In this document: positions 9,206 to 16,874 of the stretch, one piece after another | How positions within the stretch are numbered: the stretch's first letter is position 1 | Layout: each line of letters begins with the position of its first letter | Assembly (NCBI RefSeq): GCF_016595155.1 | Contig: NZ_JAENGP010000015.1 | Coordinates: forward strand, 42,744 to 106,743 | Source: Advenella mandrilli | GTDB lineage: Bacteria > Pseudomonadota > Gammaproteobacteria > Burkholderiales > Burkholderiaceae_B | Length of the DNA stretch: 64,000 nt | Direction: 5' to 3' | Program-made: the position numbers and the translations under genes | The notes under the pieces: model-generated | Database searches by the model: none | What the model was told of the DNA's origin: nothing | The model's input: the letters and a program-made list of their open reading frames with translations, nothing else

Positions 9206-10198
9206 ATGAAAGCCGCTTCCATTTTTTCAACGCCTAAAGACCTGCCTGATCATGAGCGGCAAAAACGCCGGCATATGCTTGCAAGTCTGGGTATTGCATG
9301 GCTCGTCATGATGCAGGTAATGATGTTCGCATTTCCAGGTTATCTGCGTGGTGAATACATTGGCACAGAAAGTCTGGCCATGCTTGATACGGCTATCATC
9401 ATCATGAATTGGCTCAGTTTTGCGTTAACCATGCCAGTTCTTCTTTATTGTGCATGGCCAATCTGGCTGGGCGTTTTCAAAAAATCCTCTTCAAACTCAG
9501 TGCGCGTCAACATGGATTGGCCTGTTGCGCTAGGTATTCTTACCGCGTTTATTCCCAGTGTCATCGCTACCATCAATCAGCAAGGCGAAGTTTATTTCGA
9601 ATCCGTTGCCATGTTTGTGGCGTTTTTGCTAACTGCACGCTATCTGGAATTTTGCGCCGAACAATCGGCCCGTTATTCTAAAATCGGCACACCCGCCATC
9701 CTGGAACAGGAACGTGCCATTATGACTGCAAAAGCCGATAAAATCGCTTTTGCATTTGTCGTTATTCAAATACTGCTGGCTATTGCCAGCGGCATTGTCT
9801 GGTACCTGTTTATAGACAGGTCTCATGCCTTGCCCGTACTGGTTGCGCTATTCGTCATGAGTTGCCCCTGTGCCTTGTCCATGGCGGTTCCTACGGCTTC
9901 CTCTGCCGCCCGTGCAATCTTTCTCAATAATTACAGTTTTACCCCGGAACAACAAGAATTCGTATTAAGCCTTACCCGAAAAACCGCCAATCAAAACCTT
10001 TACGGTTCCCTGGCGTGGCATATTCTCATGGCCCCACTGGCCATGTTCGGGTTGGTGGCACCATGGGTTGCGGCCATTACCATGTTGGTATCTTCTTTGG
10101 CTGTGGCCTGGAACTCATGGCGTTTATATAAAAAATTCCATAATCAGGGCTTTATTATTGGCCCTGATTGGACGGCAGGGAAAGCCGTTCAGGGATAA
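9206..10198 (+). CDS. CcoI/FixI-like membrane core lacking all ATPase catalytic domains
   Basis: The 330 residues align by eye with the membrane part of CcoI-type copper P1B-ATPases that supply copper to cbb3 oxidase. Eight helices are visible: about 24-46, 60-88, 104-122, 130-150, 179-203, 209-234, 264-284 and 286-308. The metal-path motif CPC is kept at 220-222, and MLVSSLAVAWNSWRL in the last helix matches the family. The actuator domain (TGE) between helices 4 and 5 and the phosphorylation/nucleotide domain (DKTGT, GDGxND) between helices 6 and 7 are replaced by linkers of about 28 residues, and the N-terminal metal-binding domain is absent. The usual YN of helix 7 reads WH. The frame is open throughout. 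It cannot hydrolyse ATP; its role is unknown. It lies next to ccoS behind an FNR box, with no SD before the ATG. An ordinary CcoI would be about 750-830 residues. Confidence 0.85.
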   Translation: MKAASIFSTPKDLPDHERQKRRHMLASLGIAWLVMMQVMMFAFPGYLRGEYIGTESLAMLDTAIIIMNWLSFALTMPVLLYCAWPIWLGVFKKSSSNSVRVNMDWPVALGILTAFIPSVIATINQQGEVYFESVAMFVAFLLTARYLEFCAEQSARYSKIGTPAILEQERAIMTAKADKIAFAFVVIQILLAIASGIVWYLFIDRSHALPVLVALFVMSCPCALSMAVPTASSAARAIFLNNYSFTPEQQEFVLSLTRKTANQNLYGSLAWHILMAPLAMFGLVAPWVAAITMLVSSLAVAWNSWRLYKKFHNQGFIIGPDWTAGKAVQG

Positions 10199-10203
10199 AT
10201 GAA

Positions 10204-10356
10204 ATGGAATCTTTGTTTTTATTGCTTCCCGTTTCATTTTTGTTTGTGATCGGTATCGGTATTGCACTGTATTGGGCGGTGTTCTCCGGTCAGTTTGATG
10301 ATACAGAAGAGAATGGGAAATCCATTCTTGAAGATAATGACTCAAATCATACTTGA
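10204..10356 (+). CDS. ccoS: cbb3-type oxidase assembly protein CcoS
   Basis: Small single-helix protein needed for cofactor insertion during cbb3 oxidase maturation. From the ATG at 10204 it has 50 residues: ESLFLLLPVSFLFVIGIGIA as membrane helix, then the CcoS signature FSGQFDDTEENGKSIL. It starts 5 bases after the reduced CcoI-like gene, the normal ccoI-ccoS arrangement, so the two share the FNR promoter. Confidence 0.93.
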   Translation: MESLFLLLPVSFLFVIGIGIALYWAVFSGQFDDTEENGKSILEDNDSNHT

Positions 10357-10473
10357 CAATTCCTCTGCTAAATAGCTTACTTTGTTGTATTGCAACACGG
10401 GAGTTTGTTTTAACAAGAGTTCATGTAGAATGCGGGTCAACATAGGTATAAATTGCTCTGGATTCTTGTCTTG

Positions 10474-10515
10474 TTGATTCAAGTCAAACCAAATTTGTAA
10501 AAATGTTTCATGATT
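10474..10515 (+). promoter_or_regulatory. FNR box upstream of ccoN
   Basis: TTGAT-TCAA-GTCAA (10474-10487) differs from the FNR consensus at one base. A class II geometry predicts a -10 around 10509-10515 (CATGAT, 4 of 6) and a start near 10522, leaving a 45-base leader with an AGAGAGGA ribosome-binding site before ccoN. The box is inferred; FNR control of ccoN operons is well established in related bacteria. Confidence 0.7.
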
Positions 10516-10566
10516 CTTATCGGTATCACAAAAAAATAAAGTGGTAATTTTTAGAGAGGATGGTCT

Positions 10567-12048
10567 ATGCGTACTCAAAACGCAACTGTTAGTGAAGCCG
10601 AAACCTTCAATTACAAGGTAGTTCGGCAGTTCGCCATTATGACGGTGATCTGGGGGATTGTGGGGATGTTTGTCGGCGTTTTTATTGCCGCACAACTTAT
10701 CTGGCCCAATCTGAATCTGGTTGATTGGTTAAGTTACGGACGTCTTCGTCCCTTACATACCAACGCGGTAATTTTTGCCTTTGGTGGCAGTGGTCTGTTC
10801 GCAACGTCATATTATGTCGTGCAGCGTACCTGTCAGGCCCGTTTGTTTTCTGATAAACTGGCTGCATTCACCTTCTGGGGCTGGCAGCTGGTTATTGTTG
10901 GGGCTGTTATTTCTCTGCCTGCAGGCTTTACGTCCAGTAAAGAATATGCCGAACTCGAGTGGCCTATTGATATCCTGATCACACTGATCTGGGTTTCTTA
11001 CGCCATTGTTTTCTTCGGCACCATTGTCAAGCGCAAGGTCAAGCATATCTATGTGGCAAACTGGTTCTTTGGGTCATATATCCTGACCATTGCCGTTTTA
11101 CACATTTTTAACAATATTGAAATTCCCTGGGGCTGGTTCAAGTCTTACTCTGCATATGCGGGCGTACAAGACGCAATGGTTCAATGGTGGTATGGCCACA
11201 ACGCGGTTGGCTTCTTCCTGACAACCAGTTTCCTTGGCATGATGTACTACTTTATTCCTAAACAGGCTAACCGTCCTGTTTATTCTTATCGTTTGTCGAT
11301 TGTTCACTTCTGGTCATTGGCCTTTACCTACATGTGGGCAGGTCCTCACCATTTGCTGTACACCTCACTTCCAGACTGGACTCAAAGTCTGGGCATGGCA
11401 TTCTCCCTGATTCTGCTTGCGCCATCATGGGGTGGTATGATCAACGGTATTATGACGTTGTCAGGTGCCTGGCATAAACTTAGAACAGATCCAATCCTGA
11501 AGTTCATGGTTGTGGCACTGTCTTTCTATGGTATGTCTACCTTCGAAGGCTCAATGATGTCCATCCGTCCAGTCAACGCCTTGTCTCATTATACAGAATG
11601 GACCATTGCTCACGTTCACTCTGGTGCGCTGGGCTGGGTTGCCATGATTACTTTTGGAAGTCTGTATTACATGATTCCCCGTTTGTGGGGGCGCGATAAC
11701 ATGGCCAGTAAATCCCTGGTAGAAGCTCACTTCTGGATCGCTACCATTGGCGTGGTCCTGTATATTGCTTCAATGTGGATTGCCGGCGTAATGGAAGGTC
11801 TGATGTGGCGTTCTGTTGAGCCTGATGGCACGATGACTTATGCATTTGTGCAGGCGCTTCAATCCAAGTATCTGCTTTACATCATTCGTTTCACCGGTGG
11901 CGCTTGCTTCCTGGCTGGTGTGATTATCATGTTATACAACGTTATTATTACTATTAAAGGGCAAAAACCTGTTAATCCTGTAGTGCCGGTTGGTTCTTCC
12001 GAAGACTCTTACCAGGCATCAGCAGTTGGTGCTCCTGCAGCAGTGTAA
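10567..12048 (+). CDS. ccoN: Cytochrome c oxidase cbb3-type subunit I
   Basis: Catalytic heme-copper subunit of the high-affinity cbb3 terminal oxidase in the inner membrane. The expected ligands are visible in 493 residues: H64 (RPLHTN) and H351 for the low-spin heme, H211, H261 and H262 for CuB, H349 (AHVHSG) for heme b3, and Y255 as candidate cross-linked tyrosine. Twelve or more hydrophobic segments are present. It heads ccoNOQP with an AGAGAGGA site upstream. Confidence 0.98.
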   Translation: MRTQNATVSEAETFNYKVVRQFAIMTVIWGIVGMFVGVFIAAQLIWPNLNLVDWLSYGRLRPLHTNAVIFAFGGSGLFATSYYVVQRTCQARLFSDKLAAFTFWGWQLVIVGAVISLPAGFTSSKEYAELEWPIDILITLIWVSYAIVFFGTIVKRKVKHIYVANWFFGSYILTIAVLHIFNNIEIPWGWFKSYSAYAGVQDAMVQWWYGHNAVGFFLTTSFLGMMYYFIPKQANRPVYSYRLSIVHFWSLAFTYMWAGPHHLLYTSLPDWTQSLGMAFSLILLAPSWGGMINGIMTLSGAWHKLRTDPILKFMVVALSFYGMSTFEGSMMSIRPVNALSHYTEWTIAHVHSGALGWVAMITFGSLYYMIPRLWGRDNMASKSLVEAHFWIATIGVVLYIASMWIAGVMEGLMWRSVEPDGTMTYAFVQALQSKYLLYIIRFTGGACFLAGVIIMLYNVIITIKGQKPVNPVVPVGSSEDSYQASAVGAPAAV

Positions 12049-12062
12049 ATAGGGGAACTCTA

Positions 12063-12746
12063 ATGACTAATAAATCAAAAAGTTTTTTCTCACACGAAAC
12101 TATCGAGAAGAATGTCGGGATACTGATTATTCTCAGTATCCTGGTTATCTCATTTGCCGGACTGGTGCAAATTGTTCCTTTATTCTTCCAGCATTCAACC
12201 ACTCAACCAGCCGAGGGGGTCACTCCTTATACGCCCTTGCAATTGGCTGGTCGTGATGTGTACATCAAGGAAGGTTGTGTAGGCTGTCACTCACAGCAGG
12301 TACGTATGCTGCAATCCGAAGTGTTGCGTTACGGCCATTACTCTCTGGCGGGTGAGTCCGTTTACGATCACCCATTCCTGTGGGGTTCCAAACGTACCGG
12401 CCCTGATCTTGCCCGTGTTGGTGGCCGTTATTCTGACGACTGGCACAGGCTTCACTTGCGTGATCCGCGTGCCCTGGTTAAAGAGTCCAATATGCCAGGA
12501 TATAGCTGGTTGCAACATAAGGATATTTCCAACGTAGATCTGAAACCTCGTATGAATGCACTGCGTATGCTGGGTGTTCCATATACCGAAGAACAGATTG
12601 CCAATGCCAATAAAGAGCTTGCCGGTAAAACAGAGGAAGATGCTGTTGTTGCTTACCTGCAAAGTCTGGGTGTCGGCTTTATCAATGCGTTACGTGCCAA
12701 AGAAACTGCCCAACCTGCGACACAGGCAGTCCATACCGGAGGGTAA
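12063..12746 (+). CDS. ccoO: Cytochrome c oxidase cbb3-type subunit II (monoheme)
   Basis: Membrane-anchored monoheme cytochrome c that passes electrons to CcoN. It has an N-terminal anchor (about residues 18-41), the heme motif CVGCH at 72-76 and a probable Met axial ligand in SNMPGY. The 227-residue length is typical. It lies 14 bases after ccoN. Confidence 0.98.
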   Translation: MTNKSKSFFSHETIEKNVGILIILSILVISFAGLVQIVPLFFQHSTTQPAEGVTPYTPLQLAGRDVYIKEGCVGCHSQQVRMLQSEVLRYGHYSLAGESVYDHPFLWGSKRTGPDLARVGGRYSDDWHRLHLRDPRALVKESNMPGYSWLQHKDISNVDLKPRMNALRMLGVPYTEEQIANANKELAGKTEEDAVVAYLQSLGVGFINALRAKETAQPATQAVHTGG

Positions 12747-12751
12747 CTGAT

Positions 12752-12928
12752 ATGGCTATATTGAATGGTGTATTCACCGTCATATCAATGTTGATGTTTT
12801 TTGGAATCATCTGGTGGGCATGGTCAAAGCACCGTGTCAAAGACAATGACGAGGCGGCAAGGTTGCCATTCGCATTGCCAGATGAAGGGTCGGATAAAGG
12901 AAATCAGAATAAGGGGTATGGATCATGA
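12752..12928 (+). CDS. ccoQ: cbb3-type oxidase small subunit CcoQ/FixQ
   Basis: Single-helix accessory subunit that stabilises the cbb3 complex. The 58 residues begin MAILNGVFTVISMLMFFGII, continue WWAWSKHR after the helix and end in a polar tail. A GGAGGG site precedes the ATG. The stop overlaps the ccoP start (ATGA, 12925-12928). Its position between ccoO and ccoP and its length are diagnostic. Confidence 0.93.
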   Translation: MAILNGVFTVISMLMFFGIIWWAWSKHRVKDNDEAARLPFALPDEGSDKGNQNKGYGS

Positions 12929-13839
12929 GTGATTTCGTGAGCATTGGATGGAGTTATTGGGTTGCCATCATTGCGCTGGTTGGTGTCGTATTTTGTCTTT
13001 GGTTGTTGTTTACACAACGTGCCTGGCTGGGTGGCGCCCCTAGAGGTGAAGAAAGTACCGGCCACATATGGGATGGAATTGGTGAGTTGAATACACCAAT
13101 TCCACGCTGGTGGGTCATCATGTACATTGGCTTGTGTGTTGTTGCGCTGGGTATTATGTTCCTGTACCCCGCGCTTGGTAGCAGCCCAGGCCTGCTTGGC
13201 TATACAGCAGCCAAGCAAGTAGAGGAAGAGCGGGCCGAGTACCTCAAGAGCATTGCTCCTATCTATGAAAAGTTTGCTGCAGTGCCTATTGATGAATTGG
13301 TCAAGAACTCTGAGGCCCACGTCATTGGTGAGCGCTTGTTCCTGAATAACTGCGCACAGTGTCATGGTTCAGATGCTAAAGGCCAACCTGATTATCCCAA
13401 CCTGACCGATAACGACTGGTTGTATGGTGGTGAGCCCGAGGTAATCCTGCAAACCATCACAGAAGGTCGTCACGGTATTATGGCGCCTTTGGGTGCCGCG
13501 ATTCCCCAGGCAAAAGCCGAAGAAGTGGCCAATTATGTGCGTTCCCTTTCTGGGTTGTCACATGATGCAACGCTGGTACCGGCAGGCCAAGTAACATTCA
13601 ACCAGTTTTGTGTAGCCTGTCACGGTGCTGATGCCAAAGGTAACAAGGCACTGGGTGCGCCAAATCTGACAGACAATATCTGGTTGGGTAGCAGTTCCAA
13701 AGACAATATTGTCAATACTATCTTGAATGGACGTGAGGGTATTATGCCAGCACAGAAAAATCTCCTTACTCCTGACCAGATCCGTATGTTGACATCGTAT
13801 GTCTGGAGTCTCTCTAATAAAGCGGCGGCAGCGCAATAG
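12925..13839 (+). CDS. ccoP: Cytochrome c oxidase cbb3-type subunit III (diheme)
   Basis: Diheme cytochrome c that receives electrons from soluble donors. Of 304 residues, membrane segments lie at about 11-30 and 62-82, then two cytochrome c domains with CAQCH (143-147) and CVACH (229-233). Both heme motifs are intact. The start overlaps the ccoQ stop, so translation is coupled. Confidence 0.98.
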   Translation: MSDFVSIGWSYWVAIIALVGVVFCLWLLFTQRAWLGGAPRGEESTGHIWDGIGELNTPIPRWWVIMYIGLCVVALGIMFLYPALGSSPGLLGYTAAKQVEEERAEYLKSIAPIYEKFAAVPIDELVKNSEAHVIGERLFLNNCAQCHGSDAKGQPDYPNLTDNDWLYGGEPEVILQTITEGRHGIMAPLGAAIPQAKAEEVANYVRSLSGLSHDATLVPAGQVTFNQFCVACHGADAKGNKALGAPNLTDNIWLGSSSKDNIVNTILNGREGIMPAQKNLLTPDQIRMLTSYVWSLSNKAAAAQ

Positions 13840-13865
13840 GCAGTAAATCAAGGAAGGAAGAAAGA

Positions 13866-15383
13866 ATGAGTAATGATCGAAGTGCCGAAGATAAAAATTC
13901 GGAACAAGCTCCAGCGTGGCAACCCGCGCAAATACAACGTCCAACTCAGGTATCGAGTTCGGCGGGGTTGACCGAGGAAGAAACCAGTAGGGTTATCGAA
14001 GAATTCAGGGCGAAGATTTATCCCCGATCGGTAACCGGTATCTTTGCCCGCTGGAGGATCATTCTCGTTCTTTTTACGCAGGTTATTTTTTATGGCTTGC
14101 CATGGCTGCAATGGAATGACCGTCAGGCTGTTCTGTTCGACCTTGGCGCCCGAAAATTTTATCTTTTTGGTATGGTATTGTGGCCGCAAGATGTATTTTA
14201 TATGGCCGTCATACTTATTATTTCCGCTTACGGCCTGTTCCTGTTTACGGCACTGGCCGGACGCCTGTTTTGTGGATATGCCTGTCCGCAAACGGTCTAT
14301 ACCGAAATTTTCATGTGGATAGAACGCAAGGTAGAAGGTGATCGGGTAGCCCGTATTCGCCTCGACGAAGCGCCTTGGTCGTTCCGTAAATTTCGTATCA
14401 AGGCAACCAAACATATTTTATGGATCGCTATCGCCTGGTGGACAGGTTCCACCTTTATTGGTTACTTTGCGCCTATCCGTGAATTGGGCTCCGACCTTAT
14501 CAATTTGGAACTGGGTCCATGGCAATGGTTCTGGATAATTTTTTATTCAGTGGCAACCTGGGGTAATGCGGGTTTTCTGCGCGAAGCAGTCTGCAAGTAC
14601 ATGTGTCCTTATGCCCGCTTCCAAAGCGTAATGGTAGACGCCGATACCTTTGTGGTTACCTATGACAAAATCCGTGGTGAACCTCGTGGCGGACGTTCAC
14701 GCAAAGTAGATCACCATGAACTTGGTCTCGGAGACTGTATCGACTGTACGGTCTGTGTACAGGTCTGTCCAACCGGTATTGATATCCGTAACGGCCTGCA
14801 GTATATGTGTATTGGCTGTGGCGCCTGTATTGATGCCTGTGACCAGATTATGGATAAAATGAATTATCCCAAAGGCCTTATTCGTTATACGTCTGAAAAC
14901 GGCATGCTTGAGGGCCTTGATAACAAACAGGCTAGAAAGCGTCTGTTCAAGCCTCGTGTTTATGTTTACCTCACATTATTGGCGTTTTTTGTCATCGCCT
15001 TTGTGGTGTCTGTAGCGATGCGTACGCCATTGCGTATGGATATCATGCGTGATCGCGGGGCATTGGGCCGTGAAGTGCCGGGGGGCTTAATTGAAAACGT
15101 GTACCGTATACAAATTATCAATATGACCGAAGGGCCACTTGAGCTCGAAATTACTGCTAAAGGCAAAGATATTGAACATGCCCGGGTACGTGTTGGTGAT
15201 GCCGATAAGGCAGTGGTCAATGTTGACGCATTTGCCAATGAATGGGTACCGCTGGTTATCCAGGTTCCACTTGAAGAAGTCAAGCCGGGGCTGTACGATC
15301 TTGAGCTAAAAGCCGAGACGCTGGAAAATGAGAATGTTAAGCTTAAAGCAGATGGTAAAACAAGCTTTTATGTTCCTAATTAA
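13866..15383 (+). CDS. ccoG: cbb3 oxidase accessory protein CcoG (RdxA/FixG, polyferredoxin)
   Basis: Membrane iron-sulfur protein implicated in copper reduction during cbb3 assembly. The 505 residues contain membrane helices, FCGYACPQ (136-141), and two 4Fe-4S clusters with C291/C294/C297/C301 and C315/C318/C321/C325, followed by a C-terminal periplasmic Ig-like domain after a helix at about 368-386. It follows ccoP by 26 bases with an AAGGAAGGAAG site. Order and length are as in other Burkholderiales. Confidence 0.96.
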   Translation: MSNDRSAEDKNSEQAPAWQPAQIQRPTQVSSSAGLTEEETSRVIEEFRAKIYPRSVTGIFARWRIILVLFTQVIFYGLPWLQWNDRQAVLFDLGARKFYLFGMVLWPQDVFYMAVILIISAYGLFLFTALAGRLFCGYACPQTVYTEIFMWIERKVEGDRVARIRLDEAPWSFRKFRIKATKHILWIAIAWWTGSTFIGYFAPIRELGSDLINLELGPWQWFWIIFYSVATWGNAGFLREAVCKYMCPYARFQSVMVDADTFVVTYDKIRGEPRGGRSRKVDHHELGLGDCIDCTVCVQVCPTGIDIRNGLQYMCIGCGACIDACDQIMDKMNYPKGLIRYTSENGMLEGLDNKQARKRLFKPRVYVYLTLLAFFVIAFVVSVAMRTPLRMDIMRDRGALGREVPGGLIENVYRIQIINMTEGPLELEITAKGKDIEHARVRVGDADKAVVNVDAFANEWVPLVIQVPLEEVKPGLYDLELKAETLENENVKLKADGKTSFYVPN

Positions 15384-15403
15384 TTTTTAAGCTGGAAATT
15401 TAC

Positions 15404-15655
15404 ATGTCTACTTACAATGATGATGATCTGGATGTCAACCCTTGGTATAAGGAGCCTTGGCCATGGATTTTAATGGCCGGGCCGGCACTGGCAATAATTG
15501 GTTGCATCATTACAATTGTGCTGGCATTATCAACAAATGTAGATCAGCAAATCAAGTTGGATGGCGTCAAACAAGGGCTTTTTGTTAGTAAAGATGGCAA
15601 AGATATTCCCGGGTTTGACGCAAGGAAAGACGTGGAAGAAAGAAAGCTCAAATAA
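15404..15655 (+). CDS. ccoH: FixH/CcoH-like small membrane protein
   Basis: Probable CcoH-type assembly factor of the cbb3 oxidase. The 83 residues hold a NPWYKEPWPWILMAGPAL segment leading into one membrane helix (about 20-43) and a short polar tail. This is shorter than the about 150-residue classical FixH, but WYKEPWPW fits the Alcaligenaceae form. It lies directly downstream of ccoG. The assignment rests on position and the N-terminal motif. Confidence 0.8.
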   Translation: MSTYNDDDLDVNPWYKEPWPWILMAGPALAIIGCIITIVLALSTNVDQQIKLDGVKQGLFVSKDGKDIPGFDARKDVEERKLK

Positions 15656-15668
15656 CAACGGGGGTGAT

Positions 15669-15917
15669 ATGCGTACCATAATGTGGATTTTATGGCCGTC
15701 ATTTTTGGCGGCCGGGCTGTTAAGCGGTGTGGTGTTCGCGTTAGTAGAGCCTGCGGATATAAGTATTTTTGGATATATCCCGGTTAGTATTGAATGGGTC
15801 TATGCTGGCGGTTTTTTTCTGTTCTGGATGATGGCCGCATTTTCCAGTGTTTTAAGTTTGTTCATGGTTAATTCACGGGGAAACAACAAACTGTTTGGAA
15901 ATGAAGAAGAACTCTAG
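15669..15917 (+). CDS. Small inner-membrane protein of unknown function, end of cco operon
   Basis: From the ATG at 15669, 82 residues with two hydrophobic segments: MRTIMWILWPSFLAAGLLSG onward and about 44-66 (AGGFFLFWMMAAFSSVLSLF), then a polar end. A GGGGGTG site precedes the start, 13 bases after ccoH, and a terminator follows, so it is the last gene of the cbb3 assembly operon. I do not recognise a named family. Co-transcription suggests a role in oxidase assembly or membrane organisation, which is inference. Confidence 0.75.
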   Translation: MRTIMWILWPSFLAAGLLSGVVFALVEPADISIFGYIPVSIEWVYAGGFFLFWMMAAFSSVLSLFMVNSRGNNKLFGNEEEL

Positions 15918-15942
15918 TTTTTATTATTAATGTCTGGCAATA

Positions 15943-15972
15943 AAAAGTACGAAAGAAATTTCGTGCTTTTTT
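15943..15972. terminator. Terminator between the cco operon and fnr
   Basis: AAAAGTACGAAA (15943-15954) pairs with TTTCGTGCTTTT (15959-15970), with one G-T pair. A-rich and T-rich flanks let it serve both convergent units. Confidence 0.8.
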
Positions 15973-16712
15973 TATTTTTTCTTGCTGTTTTGTTCGTGTT
16001 TGATCAGGTCATTTAAGCCCGATTTGCTTAATAATTGAACCTGGCGCTGATGGATGCGAATTAATCCTTCTTTGGCAAAGCGTGAAAGCAGGCGACTGAC
16101 GGTTTCAAGTGTAAGTCCCAGATAGTTGCCGATTTCTTCCCGGCTCATGCGCAGAATAAATTCGTTGGGTGAATAACCCAGATTTGTGAATCGTGTTGAT
16201 AAATTCAACAGGAATGAAGCCACCCGCTGTTCTGAGCGCATGGCACCCAAAGATAGCACCAGATTGTGTGAGCGTGAAATTTCTTTACTGAGGATTTTCC
16301 AGAATTGATGCTGCAGGGCAGGGATTTCATGGGTTAGGGCATCAAGATCGCTAAGTTTTAGAACGCAAACTTCGGTATCTTCCAGTGCAATGGCATTAGA
16401 TAAGTGTGCGCCTTCGCTAAATCCATCAAGACCCAGTAATTCTCCGGCAAGAAAAAAGCCGGTAATTTGTACGTGTCCACTTTCATTTTCGAGTTGTGTT
16501 TTCATGGAGCCCGAACGAATACTGTAAATGGCCGTCAGCGGATCGCCAACCTTGAAAAAAAGCGTGCCTTTAGGGATGCGTATGCGTTCTTTGATCAGTT
16601 CGGTCAGCCTGTGTGTTTCAGAGGGTGTTAAGCCGCCAGGGACACATAGATGTCCCAGCATACAGGTTGAACAGTGAATTGATTCTTTATTTAATAAAAG
16701 GTGTTTGAGCAT
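15972..16712 (-). CDS. fnr: FNR/ANR-type oxygen-sensing transcription regulator
   Basis: Crp/Fnr regulator that binds a 4Fe-4S cluster without oxygen and activates anaerobic genes. The 246 residues have the cluster cysteines C14, C17, C23 and C116, a cyclic-nucleotide-type beta-barrel, and a C-terminal helix-turn-helix (about 189-212) whose ETVSR matches the E-x-x-S-R FNR DNA-contact pattern for TTGAT half-sites. Matching boxes lie at 9156, 10474, 23375 and 50028. It converges on the cco operon it probably controls. Confidence 0.95.
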   Translation of the reverse strand: MLKHLLLNKESIHCSTCMLGHLCVPGGLTPSETHRLTELIKERIRIPKGTLFFKVGDPLTAIYSIRSGSMKTQLENESGHVQITGFFLAGELLGLDGFSEGAHLSNAIALEDTEVCVLKLSDLDALTHEIPALQHQFWKILSKEISRSHNLVLSLGAMRSEQRVASFLLNLSTRFTNLGYSPNEFILRMSREEIGNYLGLTLETVSRLLSRFAKEGLIRIHQRQVQLLSKSGLNDLIKHEQNSKKK

Positions 16713-16797
16713 CCAATCTTTTCCTTATTGCTATGCTCAAGTAGCAGAGATAGCAGCGTACATTGTAGCCGTTAAAACATATTAAAATTGTTATTGT

Positions 16798-16811
16798 TTG
16801 GCATATATCAA
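16798..16811. promoter_or_regulatory. Weak FNR-like site upstream of fnr
   Basis: TTGGC-ATAT-ATCAA (16798-16811) has one perfect FNR half-site and a two-mismatch second half, 90-100 bases upstream of the fnr start. It could allow autoregulation, but the sequence is AT-rich and the match modest. Confidence 0.3.
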
Positions 16812-16874
16812 TTATTTTCTTAAGTCATTTATTTACTGTTTAAATAAAAAGACTTGAATATTGTTTCTTTTTTC

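Noticed and set aside
16867..16874. Exact 8-bp target duplication of the IS256 element
   Set aside because: Left CTTTTTTC and right CTTTTTCT (18183-18190) differ in T-run length; in such T-rich sequence this is not reliable.
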